Shown here: positions 14,867-21,550 of the stretch, piece by piece
How positions within the stretch are numbered: the stretch's first letter is position 1
Layout of the letters: each line of letters opens with the position of its first letter
Source of the DNA: a virus
Virus record (IMG/VR): IMGVR_UViG_3300020187_000012
Span: 1-64,000 of that record
Direction: 5' to 3' (one strand)
DNA length: 64,000 bases
Notes under the pieces: model-generated
Told to the model about the DNA's origin: nothing
The model's input: only the letters and a program-made list of their open reading frames with translations
The model's database searches: none
Made by a program: the position numbers and the translations under genes

Positions 14867-15269
14867 AGTTACAGGTAAACGTAGAAACAAATCCGATATC
14901 AACAAGAAGGCAGCTGCTGTTGCGTTTGCGCTTGGTATTGAGTGTGATGTTAACGTGTATTTTATGGAACATACATCACCTGATAAATATGGATTCAACG
15001 CTGAAATTATGGGGAGTCAATACATTTGTATTTTCAAAGACTGTCCTGAAGATAAGTTAGGTGAGGTTATTTCACACGAGATGGTTCATGTGTTACAAAC
15101 TTTAAAAGGAGACCTTAGACATGACTATATGAATCAAACGTTTTATTGGAAGGGTGAGGTATATAATCCAGAACGATTAGCTACTTTAGATTATTATGAT
15201 AGGCCATGGGAGGCTGAGGCAAAAAAACTTGAAAAGAATTTAGCCGAAAACTTTTTTATGTCAAATTAA
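14859..15269 (+). CDS. small zinc metalloprotease (zincin)
   Basis: A 136-residue protein with the zincin motif HEMVH at 73-77 (His73, Glu74, His77) and a downstream RPWEAEA (115-121) in which Glu118 or Glu120 is the likely third zinc ligand, as in many minimal phage zincins. The N-terminal half gives the beta-sheet. The open frame extends to a GTG at 14826, but ATG 14859 (MIKVTGKRR) overlapping the previous stop is preferred. No signal peptide, so cytoplasmic or packaged. Substrate unknown. Its last codons coincide with early promoter P10. Confidence 0.75.
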   Translation: MIKVTGKRRNKSDINKKAAAVAFALGIECDVNVYFMEHTSPDKYGFNAEIMGSQYICIFKDCPEDKLGEVISHEMVHVLQTLKGDLRHDYMNQTFYWKGEVYNPERLATLDYYDRPWEAEAKKLEKNLAENFFMSN

Positions 15270-15294
15270 TTGCCTATATTTACATAGTAATTAG
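15242..15294 (+). promoter_or_regulatory. early promoter P10 embedded in a gene end
   Basis: GCCGAAAACTTTTTTATGTC, then AATTGCCTATATTTA and CATAGTAATT. The upstream half is translated as the C-terminus of the zincin. Upstream of 15329-15568. Confidence 0.75.
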
Positions 15295-15328
15295 TTGAGA
15301 ATATATAATTAAAATAAATCAAAAGACA

Positions 15329-15568
15329 ATGGCAAAGAAAAAGATTTCAGACGCAGACTTAATCGACGCACTAGAAGGACTAGATACGACGTATGACCGT
15401 TTAAGTACAGATGGTCAAAATACAATGGATGCATTTTTTACAAAAGCAGAAAAGTCGATTAATCAAAGAGACTTAGATAAGTTTATTAAAGACTTAGAGC
15501 ATGATGTACAACGCATGAATTCAGACGGTGTATATTACTATGAAATTCTTAAAAACGCAAAGTTATAA
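15329..15568 (+). CDS. hypothetical protein
   Basis: A 79-residue acidic helical protein (SDADLIDALEGLDTTYD, then AEKSINQRDLDKFIKDLEHDV). No recognised family. Single-gene unit between promoter P10 and a terminator, which suggests early, independent expression. Confidence 0.72.
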   Translation: MAKKKISDADLIDALEGLDTTYDRLSTDGQNTMDAFFTKAEKSINQRDLDKFIKDLEHDVQRMNSDGVYYYEILKNAKL

Positions 15569-15572
15569 TATT

Positions 15573-15592
15573 AGGACCTTAGGGTCCTTTTA
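15573..15592 (+). terminator. rho-independent terminator
   Basis: AGGACC pairs with GGTCCT across a TTAG loop, followed by TTTTATTATTTT, 5 nt after the preceding stop codon. Confidence 0.75.
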
Positions 15593-15619
15593 TTATTTTG
15601 AAAATAATTTGAAAATAAT

Positions 15620-15672
15620 TGGCTAAAAGTTTTTTTATGTCGTAAACTTTGCCTATATTTATAGTATAACAA
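15620..15672 (+). promoter_or_regulatory. early promoter P11
   Basis: GGCTAAAAGTTTTTTTATGTC, then CTTTGCCTATATTTA and TAGTATAAC. Lies between a terminator and the DUF932-like gene. Confidence 0.8.
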
Positions 15673-15709
15673 TGAGACAATGCTGTCTCTCTTAATTTAA
15701 TTAATAAAC

Positions 15710-16843
15710 ATGGTAACATTATCAAACAACGCAATCCAATCGCGCAAGTTGGAAACATTAAACGCACAAGCACTACGCAGAACAGTAGCGGCTCGTGAAA
15801 TTGAAGTTATTGACGAGAAGACAATCTTCTACAATGGCTCTCAAATCAAAATTACTAGTGAGGCTTTTAAATCACTAATGAAAATGACGGGTATGAGTCA
15901 AACATTCATTAAGAAGTTTGAAAAACTCTTCAACCCTAAAGCTAAGGCGCAATTCATTAATACAATGAAAAACGCAATGGCTTCTAACGCGGGTAGCATG
16001 CCAAACATTACAATGGTACTTAATCCTGTTAACAAAGTAATTGTTGCATTCACAAAAGATGCTTCAGAACTTATTTCTAACTCAAACTTTGTTGAGAATG
16101 CAGAACGTATTCTTAATGGCGGTAACTTTGGTGTTACAAACTGGACGACAGACCCAACTACGGGTATTGTAACTCTTAATGCTATTAAAGAAGGTGCAAC
16201 ATTCTCAGTTGCGGGTGATGAAAAAGATGTATTTACCGCGGGTATTACAATGAAGAACTCACCTATTACTGGATTTCAAGTTTCACCTTATGTAAATCGT
16301 CTTTGGTGTACTAACGGACTTACTACTTCACTTGCTGAAGATAAGTACAACATGACAAACCTAAGTGAAAAATCGCTTACTCAATTCAACGAGTACATTC
16401 AAGGACTCACACGTCGCAACTTTGTACCTGCTGAATTTAATGAATTAGTAAACAAAGCACGTAAAACACCAGCTTCTTTAAATGAGCTTAATCGTGCAAC
16501 TTCCGCAATTAAAAGTGCAGGTGCTGGTGATAGAGCTGGTCAGTGGATACCTCTTCACGAAAACCTACTTGAATACTCACGTGCAGGTATTGATACTAAA
16601 GATTTCAATAACGCAGAACTTAAGAATGCAGAATCTGACCAATCGGTTTGGAGTGTTGTAAATTCAATGACTCACTTTGCGTCACATGGTGAAGACTTAG
16701 TTGATGGCTTTGAAAGTCACAAAGGTACTGACCTTATGGTTAGAGCTGGAAACTTATTAGGTCGTGCATGGGACTTAGGTAATCGTGTTGCGTCACCTTT
16801 CAAAGGTTTGAATTCATACCAACATGGTGAAGTACTTAATTAA
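15710..16843 (+). CDS. DUF932-like protein
   Basis: A 377-residue soluble protein. The middle shows FQVSPYVNRLWCTNGL and later SVWSVVNSMTHFASH, a pattern seen in DUF932 proteins of phages and plasmids, where a conserved R-x-x-C-x-NG core is followed by a T-H segment near the C-terminus. The family is often highly expressed early and has been linked to plasmid or phage maintenance, without a defined activity. It is framed by a strong promoter and a strong terminator as a monocistronic unit, which also suggests abundant expression. Confidence 0.7.
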   Translation: MVTLSNNAIQSRKLETLNAQALRRTVAAREIEVIDEKTIFYNGSQIKITSEAFKSLMKMTGMSQTFIKKFEKLFNPKAKAQFINTMKNAMASNAGSMPNITMVLNPVNKVIVAFTKDASELISNSNFVENAERILNGGNFGVTNWTTDPTTGIVTLNAIKEGATFSVAGDEKDVFTAGITMKNSPITGFQVSPYVNRLWCTNGLTTSLAEDKYNMTNLSEKSLTQFNEYIQGLTRRNFVPAEFNELVNKARKTPASLNELNRATSAIKSAGAGDRAGQWIPLHENLLEYSRAGIDTKDFNNAELKNAESDQSVWSVVNSMTHFASHGEDLVDGFESHKGTDLMVRAGNLLGRAWDLGNRVASPFKGLNSYQHGEVLN

Positions 16844-16867
16844 TATAGTGCTATCATAATATAATAT

Positions 16868-16897
16868 AAGGGGTGTGCGTAAGTATACCCCTTTTTA
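16868..16897 (+). terminator. rho-independent terminator
   Basis: AAGGGGT pairs perfectly with ACCCCTT across a 12-nt loop, followed by TTTATTTT. It ends the DUF932-like unit and directly precedes promoter P12. Confidence 0.8.
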
Positions 16898-16910
16898 TTT
16901 TAAAATAATT

Positions 16911-16962
16911 GGCTAAAAGTTTTTTTATGTCGTTTATTTTGCCTATATTTACATAGTAATCA
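16911..16962 (+). promoter_or_regulatory. early promoter P12
   Basis: GGCTAAAAGTTTTTTTATGTC, then TTTTGCCTATATTTA and CATAGTAATC. Upstream of the run of small genes beginning at 16996. Confidence 0.8.
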
Positions 16963-16995
16963 AATGAAAGTATTAACCTTTAAAAAACAAATATT

Positions 16996-17226
16996 ATGCC
17001 TATTACTTATGTAAACAAACAGATTTTCCTTAATGGATTAGAAGTTGCTGACCTCGAAGTTGATGGAATCGACACTCGTGATTATCCTGATTTTTGTGAT
17101 GCATATATTGCAGACGCAAGTATTCTTGAAAACGGAAAATGGCGTGAAGCCACTGAACGAGAACTTGATGAACTTAATAATGATAGCGACTTGGTTTACG
17201 AACAAGTTGAAAACTTCTTATACTAA
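16996..17226 (+). CDS. hypothetical protein
   Basis: A 76-residue acidic protein (MPITYVNKQIFLNGLEVADLEVDGIDTRDYPDF in its first third, a beta-hairpin followed by a short helix; then a Glu/Asp-rich helical tail). Resembles the small DUF-type acidic proteins found in many large phages. Its stop overlaps the next start (TAATG). Confidence 0.7.
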   Translation: MPITYVNKQIFLNGLEVADLEVDGIDTRDYPDFCDAYIADASILENGKWREATERELDELNNDSDLVYEQVENFLY

Positions 17227-17378
17227 TGGCTAAAAAGAAACCAAATAAAGTTGACGGTTATAGTGAACGTCATTTAAGTCAACTTATTCGTCGTCGTATG
17301 ATTCAAAAAGATCATGGGGATGACAATAAGTATTCGCGTAAAGATAAACATAAAAAAGATTATGGCAAAGAAGAGTAA
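17226..17378 (+). CDS. small basic protein
   Basis: A 50-residue Lys/Arg/His-rich frame (MAKKKPNKVDGYSERHLSQL start, KDYGKEE end). It begins within the preceding stop codon and overlaps the next gene by 17 bases, a tightly packed coupled arrangement. The charge suggests nucleic-acid contact, which is inference. Confidence 0.65.
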   Translation: MAKKKPNKVDGYSERHLSQLIRRRMIQKDHGDDNKYSRKDKHKKDYGKEE

Positions 17379-17556
17379 AAGTGTAAAGGATGCTGTTTGT
17401 GCACGTTGTATAGGTAGCTTCAAGTTTAAAGAGCTTAATCGCGTTTATATACAGATGCATAGACATGACCCTAATAGCGGTTATTATGGTGTTTATGTGT
17501 GTGATAAATGTGAACCTAAGTTTGAATTAGATAGACGCGAACCAACGCAAGAATAA
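17362..17556 (+). CDS. small zinc-ribbon protein
   Basis: A 64-residue protein with two C-x-x-C knuckles (Cys13/Cys16 and Cys47/Cys50), a classic zinc-ribbon spacing, and a basic N-terminus. The frame opens further upstream, but ATG 17362 (MAKKSKSVKD) is the plausible start. Possibly nucleic-acid binding or an RNA-polymerase-directed regulator; no family identified. Confidence 0.7.
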   Translation: MAKKSKSVKDAVCARCIGSFKFKELNRVYIQMHRHDPNSGYYGVYVCDKCEPKFELDRREPTQE

Positions 17557-17557
17557 T

Positions 17558-17761
17558 ATGCCACATAAGAAAAAGCGTACAACCAGTGTTGAAGTATTCA
17601 TACACGAGGGTCAATCTTATACAACAATACACAAAGACGATAATTCAGCTTGGATTATAGAATACGATATTAAAAAAAGATTTGTAGGCGGTGGTGTAAA
17701 AAAAGTAGACAAAAGTTTTTTATTGTCAAAAAAAATAACTATATTAGCTAGTAATACTTAA
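17558..17761 (+). CDS. hypothetical protein
   Basis: A 67-residue basic protein (MPHKKKRTTSVEVFIHEG start), mostly beta-strand by eye. It follows the zinc-ribbon gene by one base. Its last 19 codons coincide with a degenerate copy of the early promoter, so the C-terminal sequence may be dictated by the promoter. Confidence 0.6.
   Translation: MPHKKKRTTSVEVFIHEGQSYTTIHKDDNSAWIIEYDIKKRFVGGGVKKVDKSFLLSKKITILASNT
17705..17758 (+). promoter_or_regulatory. degenerate early promoter P13
   Basis: GTAGACAAAAGTTTTTTATTG, then AACTATATTAGCTAGTAATAC. The T-run, the TATATTA box and the GTAAT block are kept but TTTTGCC is lost. Upstream of the nucleotidase gene. Confidence 0.5.
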
Positions 17762-17769
17762 TAACAGAT

Positions 17770-18231
17770 ATGAAACAAACTATTTATATTGACCTTGACG
17801 GGGTCGTTGTTGATATTGAAAGATATATTAATGAAACATTTAGTCCAGATTATATTAAAAAATATGGCATTGGTACTATAATCGATATGCATCCTCAAAT
17901 ATTCTATGATGCAAAACCTATACCAGGTGCAATCGCTGCATTTCGTGAACTTGCTGACAAGCATAATGTTTATATTCTATCAACTGCACCTTGGGATAAT
18001 CCAGAATCTTGGAAAGCAAAGCGTATTTGGGTTGAAAAGCATTTGGGCGATTCAGCATACAAAAGATTAATACTATCACATAATAAAGGTTTGCTTAAAG
18101 GTGACTTCTTAGTTGATGACCGTATTAAAAATGGCGTCGCAGAATTTGAAGGAACTCATATCCACTTTGGTACACATGATATTCCAAACTGGGATAGCGT
18201 TTTAGAACTATTTAAAATGATTCAAGAGTAA
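17770..18231 (+). CDS. HAD-family 5'(3')-deoxyribonucleotidase
   Basis: A 153-residue HAD phosphatase of the NT5C type. Motif I is DLDGV with nucleophile Asp8 and Asp10, motif II is STAPW (71-75), the Lys of motif III lies in the KAKRIWVEKH helix, and motif IV is DDR (116-118). The family dephosphorylates deoxyribonucleoside monophosphates, and similar genes are common in large phages. It would work with the dCMP deaminase and the synthase in shaping the nucleotide pool. Overlaps the next gene by one base. Confidence 0.88.
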   Translation: MKQTIYIDLDGVVVDIERYINETFSPDYIKKYGIGTIIDMHPQIFYDAKPIPGAIAAFRELADKHNVYILSTAPWDNPESWKAKRIWVEKHLGDSAYKRLILSHNKGLLKGDFLVDDRIKNGVAEFEGTHIHFGTHDIPNWDSVLELFKMIQE

Positions 18232-18455
18232 TGACAATTGTAGTATTCAGAAAAACCAAAAGATCCCAACCTCAAATGGCAGTGTTTACCAAAAGTAGTA
18301 TTACCGTTGATGTTGTATTAGATAGTGCTAAACGTAAACCACCAATTCCACATAGATGGATTATTGAAGATGTTGGTGTAGGTGGTGAAGGTTTAATAGA
18401 GTATTACAAAAAAAAGTACAAAAATATTAAAGTTTTTATTGATAAAACTTTTTAA
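18231..18455 (+). CDS. hypothetical protein
   Basis: A 74-residue basic protein (MTIVVFRKTKRSQPQMAVF start), beta-rich, with a GVGGEG turn and a Lys-rich end. Unknown function. The final codons lie inside early promoter P14. Confidence 0.65.
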   Translation: MTIVVFRKTKRSQPQMAVFTKSSITVDVVLDSAKRKPPIPHRWIIEDVGVGGEGLIEYYKKKYKNIKVFIDKTF

Positions 18456-18489
18456 TGTCGATTATTTTGCCTATATTAGTATAGTAATT
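18440..18489 (+). promoter_or_regulatory. early promoter P14 overlapping a gene end
   Basis: GATAAAACTTTTTAATGTC, then TTTTGCCTATATTAG and TATAGTAATT. Overlaps the last five codons of the preceding gene. Upstream of 18502. Confidence 0.7.
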
Positions 18490-18501
18490 AAAAACAAGCA
18501 C

Positions 18502-18684
18502 ATGAAAAAGAAACTTAAATCAAAACTATTAACTTATTTGTTTACCGACTGGGTTGCAACTGAGTCAGATGTTGAAACTCTTAATATGACAAAACAAATG
18601 ATTGAAAATCGTAAAAACCAAGTGATTGGTTATGTACCAACAATCGGCTTCAAAACAAATAACTCAACCCTTAACATAAAGTAA
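18502..18684 (+). CDS. hypothetical protein
   Basis: A 60-residue protein starting MKKKLKSKLLTYLF. The open frame extends upstream through promoter P14, so the ATG at 18502 is the credible start. Basic N-terminal helix, polar C-terminus, no recognised motif. Confidence 0.65.
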   Translation: MKKKLKSKLLTYLFTDWVATESDVETLNMTKQMIENRKNQVIGYVPTIGFKTNNSTLNIK

Positions 18685-18685
18685 A

Positions 18686-19123
18686 ATGACAAATTTAAAA
18701 TTTAACGCAAGCGAGGTAACTTGTAACGGTAACATTGGTGGTAGCGCTTTGATTCTTAATGATGATAATAAAGCTAAAATTAAAGCATTTATGATGACTC
18801 ATTTCATGATGACTGACCGTCGAACTATTTTACAAGAAATGCAAGACTCGGGCATGCTTGAAGATAGATGGACGGTCGGTTCACGTGTTAATAGTATTGA
18901 TACGGTGTATTGTCGTTTTACTAGTGGTCTTTTATCATACGCTCTTAAAAAGTTTGGTGTAAATGGCGGGACATATAAAGCTCAACGTGAGCTTTCTGAA
19001 ATGTGGATAAACGCTCAAATTAAAATGATGAGTGCTAAGGATATCATTATTGTATTAGAAAAAGCATTGGCCGATTGTGCACGTGCTGATTACTATTACA
19101 CTTATGAAAAAGACTGGTCATAA
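18686..19123 (+). CDS. hypothetical protein
   Basis: A 145-residue Met-rich, mainly helical protein. A helix with MMTHFMMTDRRTILQEM is followed by RFTSGLLSYALKKFG and a C-terminal segment ending DYYYTYEKDWS. No known family. It is spaced 1 nt from the preceding gene and overlaps the following start by one base. Confidence 0.72.
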   Translation: MTNLKFNASEVTCNGNIGGSALILNDDNKAKIKAFMMTHFMMTDRRTILQEMQDSGMLEDRWTVGSRVNSIDTVYCRFTSGLLSYALKKFGVNGGTYKAQRELSEMWINAQIKMMSAKDIIIVLEKALADCARADYYYTYEKDWS

Positions 19124-19350
19124 TGCAACTCGATAGACATCGACTTGAAAGATTACAGGACGAGCGGCATTGCGTAGATATTGACACGTCTGATGTTTAC
19201 TTTATTGTAGACTTACAAATTGTCAATGAAGAGATTTGGGTGGTAACTAATACTAAGGTATTTAAAGACACTCAAGTACTTACACTACAAGAAGCATCAG
19301 ATGCCGAACGTGAATTTATACGAATGCGAAAAGAAAATAACATTGGATAA
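19123..19350 (+). CDS. hypothetical protein
   Basis: A 75-residue charged protein (MQLDRHRLERLQDERH start), with a central beta-hairpin and a C-terminal helix. Unknown function. It is separated by one base from the UV endonuclease gene, so co-expression is likely. Confidence 0.68.
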   Translation: MQLDRHRLERLQDERHCVDIDTSDVYFIVDLQIVNEEIWVVTNTKVFKDTQVLTLQEASDAEREFIRMRKENNIG

Positions 19351-19351
19351 T

Positions 19352-20266
19352 ATGCAAACAAATTACGGATACTGCTGTATCAACATGACACTTAAAGAAG
19401 AGAGCAATACTTATATAGGTCGCTCTATGATTAAACGTACATTTACCGAAAAGGGTATTAAATATGCTAGTGAGCTTGCACTTGCTAATGTACGTGACCT
19501 TGTTGAAATTATTAAGTGGAATGAAAAGAAAGGTATTAAACTGTACCGTATGTCTAGTGATATGTTTCCTTGGATGTCTGAATACGAACTCAAAGACTTA
19601 CCTGACTATAAAAAGATTTCAACTATACTTAAGGGTGTTGGTAATCTAGCTAAAAAGTATGGTCAACGTCTTACATTCCACCCTGGTCCATTTGACGTGT
19701 TAGCTTCTATAAATCCAAATGTAGTTACAAAAACAATACGAGACCTTAATCAACATGGTGAAATCATGGACCTTATTGGTTTGCCTCGTACACCATATGC
19801 TGCGATTAATATTCACGTCAACACAACGCAAGGTGGTAAGGAAGAAGCTTGTAAGCGATTCTGCACTAACTTTGAATTACTAGATGATTCTGTTAAGACC
19901 CGTCTTGTTGTTGAAAATGATGATAAAGAAAAGCAATATGCGGTCGAAGACTTGTATGAAGAAATTCATATGGCTATTGGTATTCCAATTACATTTGACT
20001 ATCACCACCATTGGTGTCACCCTGGTATTCTAACACAAAAAGAAGCACTACGTCTTGCATCTTATACTTGGGGCAATACTAAACAACTTGTACACTTCTC
20101 ATCTTGTAAAACAATACACGAAGACGTTACACAAACAAACAAGCGTGCTCATGCAGATTACATTTATGATTTTATTGAAACACATGGCCTTTCACTTGAT
20201 GTTGAAATTGAAGCTAAAGCTAAAGAGTTAGCAGTACAGAAATATATGAAAGAATTCTTAAGTTAA
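19352..20266 (+). CDS. uvdE: UvdE-type UV-damage endonuclease
   Basis: A 304-residue TIM-barrel endonuclease of the UVDE family. Family landmarks: N-terminal YGYCCINMTL, YRMSSDMFPW, LTFHPGPF, a long INIHVN strand, LVVENDD, TFDYHHHWCHPG and LVHFSS, which together supply the His, Glu and Asp ligands for three metal ions. The enzyme nicks 5-prime of UV photoproducts, starting excision repair independently of UvrABC. The frame extends upstream to 19301, but ATG 19352 gives the conserved N-terminus. Distinct from the T4 glycosylase DenV, though the role is analogous. Confidence 0.92.
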   Translation: MQTNYGYCCINMTLKEESNTYIGRSMIKRTFTEKGIKYASELALANVRDLVEIIKWNEKKGIKLYRMSSDMFPWMSEYELKDLPDYKKISTILKGVGNLAKKYGQRLTFHPGPFDVLASINPNVVTKTIRDLNQHGEIMDLIGLPRTPYAAINIHVNTTQGGKEEACKRFCTNFELLDDSVKTRLVVENDDKEKQYAVEDLYEEIHMAIGIPITFDYHHHWCHPGILTQKEALRLASYTWGNTKQLVHFSSCKTIHEDVTQTNKRAHADYIYDFIETHGLSLDVEIEAKAKELAVQKYMKEFLS

Positions 20267-20276
20267 TATATATTAT

Positions 20277-20456
20277 ATGAAAAATAACAATACAGGTACT
20301 AAACAATTGAAGTGTATGAACTCACACGTTGAATCTAGTAAATGGTGGAAATATGCACCTATAGGTGGGTGTGATGAAATTGTACAAGTTGATATAAAAA
20401 CTGAAAAAGTTTTATGTTGGAGATGTACATTACGTTCAACTAGTGGTGTAAAATAA
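20277..20456 (+). CDS. small cysteine-rich protein
   Basis: A 59-residue frame starting MKNNNTGTKQLKC with cysteines at 13, 32, 47 and 50, the last two as C-W-R-C, suggesting a small zinc-binding fold. It is basic and is placed between the UV endonuclease gene and a terminator. Unknown function. Confidence 0.65.
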   Translation: MKNNNTGTKQLKCMNSHVESSKWWKYAPIGGCDEIVQVDIKTEKVLCWRCTLRSTSGVK

Positions 20457-20457
20457 T

Positions 20458-20480
20458 AAGAGGCTTCGGCCTCTTTTTTA
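20458..20480 (+). terminator. UUCG-loop terminator
   Basis: AAGAGGC pairs perfectly with GCCTCTT around a TTCG tetraloop, followed by TTTTTA. Clear rho-independent terminator separating the early/middle genes from the tagged-protein cluster. Confidence 0.88.
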
Positions 20481-20483
20481 TTG

Positions 20484-20492
20484 AATATATAA
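20484..20492 (+). promoter_or_regulatory. GATATATAA-like motif
   Basis: AATATATAA, one base from the late-boundary motif, directly after a strong terminator and 3 nt before the first tagged gene. The distance to the ATG is too short for a normal leader. Confidence 0.35.
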
Positions 20493-20495
20493 CTA

Positions 20496-20846
20496 ATGAA
20501 ACACGTCAAAGCCTTTGAATCATTTATTTCTGTAAATGAAAAGTACATTATGTCCGACTTGGAAAATGAGTTAGGTATCGTACTAGACCTATGGGATAAT
20601 GGTGACCACTTAGAATTAGGTAAAATTGAAGTTCCTAAAAGGTTAAGGGGTTCTGGTGTAGGGACTGAAGCGATGGAACGTATTATTGCGTTTGCAGACA
20701 AAGAGGGTAAAGACATTAGACTCACACCATCAAAAGATTTTGGTGCATCTTCTGTAGCTAGACTTGAAAAGTTCTATAAAGGTTTTGACTTTGTTAAGAA
20801 TAAAGATTTAAAGTATAAGGACACTATGGTCCGCTATGCTAAATAA
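20496..20846 (+). CDS. GNAT acetyltransferase with capsid-targeting-like N-terminus
   Basis: A 116-residue protein. Residues 1-15 (MKHVKAFESFISVNE) form the shared tag seen in this cluster, with a possible VNE cleavage site; the remainder is a compact GNAT fold with the acetyl-CoA loop RGSGVGTEA at 51-59 and a C-terminal LEKFYKGFDFV. T4 internal proteins carry a similar N-terminal peptide that is removed by the prohead protease. If this one is packaged, it could acetylate a host target after injection; that is inference. First gene after a strong terminator. Confidence 0.8.
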   Translation: MKHVKAFESFISVNEKYIMSDLENELGIVLDLWDNGDHLELGKIEVPKRLRGSGVGTEAMERIIAFADKEGKDIRLTPSKDFGASSVARLEKFYKGFDFVKNKDLKYKDTMVRYAK

Positions 20847-20847
20847 C

Positions 20848-21546
20848 ATGAATAACATATTTAATTTTACAGATTTTGTTAATGAGGGTAGAAGCTCTTA
20901 TGATAGTATTGCATCTAAACTAGTTAAGCACACTTTTAAGAAGTGGGTGAACGGTTATAAAGGTGGTGAAGCTACACTTAACTTTACAGAAAGCTTAGTT
21001 TTAAACAGACTAGAATTTGATGTTGATTTCAACCTACATGTTACCAAGCGTGTTAAAGGTTTTGAAATACTTAATAGCACAGGTGCCGATTCAAGAACAA
21101 CTGATGATGAAGGTGACGAGCAAGACCCGTATATTATTATAGACTTCGCTGTTAATCCTGATTGGATTCCCGGTGAATGGTCTACTATTTATTTTTATTT
21201 AGCAGATGTTGTAAGACATGAGATTGAACATATCACACAAGGCGGTGAGGCTATTGGTAATTACAGAATGGGTAAACCAAATGAAGATGATGGTATGTTA
21301 AGACAAATGATTAAGATTGGTCTATTACCAAAAGCACAATATTTCATGCTACCTAAAGAGGTTGATGCAAACATACAGGGTCTTAGATATGAGGCTAAAA
21401 AAAGAAAAGAGTCGATGGCCGATGCTGTTAATAGATATCTAGACACGCAAGAACAATCTGGTGAAATAAATGGAAAAGAGCGTGAAGAAATTCTTACACT
21501 TTGGAAAAGACGTGCAAAACAAATAGGAGGTATACCTACATTTTAA
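20848..21546 (+). CDS. zincin metalloprotease with capsid-targeting-like N-terminus
   Basis: A 232-residue protein. The tag is MNNIFNFTDFVNEG, with VNE as the possible cleavage site. The zinc-binding motif HEIEH is at 124-128, followed about 40 residues later by LPKEVDA, where Glu171 is the likely third ligand. A 12-nt longer start exists at 20836, but the start at 20848 directly after the previous stop gives the tag at the N-terminus. Acting as a packaged, injected protease, or in prohead maturation, are both possible. It is not the T4 gp21 (serine) type. Confidence 0.78.
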   Translation: MNNIFNFTDFVNEGRSSYDSIASKLVKHTFKKWVNGYKGGEATLNFTESLVLNRLEFDVDFNLHVTKRVKGFEILNSTGADSRTTDDEGDEQDPYIIIDFAVNPDWIPGEWSTIYFYLADVVRHEIEHITQGGEAIGNYRMGKPNEDDGMLRQMIKIGLLPKAQYFMLPKEVDANIQGLRYEAKKRKESMADAVNRYLDTQEQSGEINGKEREEILTLWKRRAKQIGGIPTF

Positions 21547-21550
21547 AATT

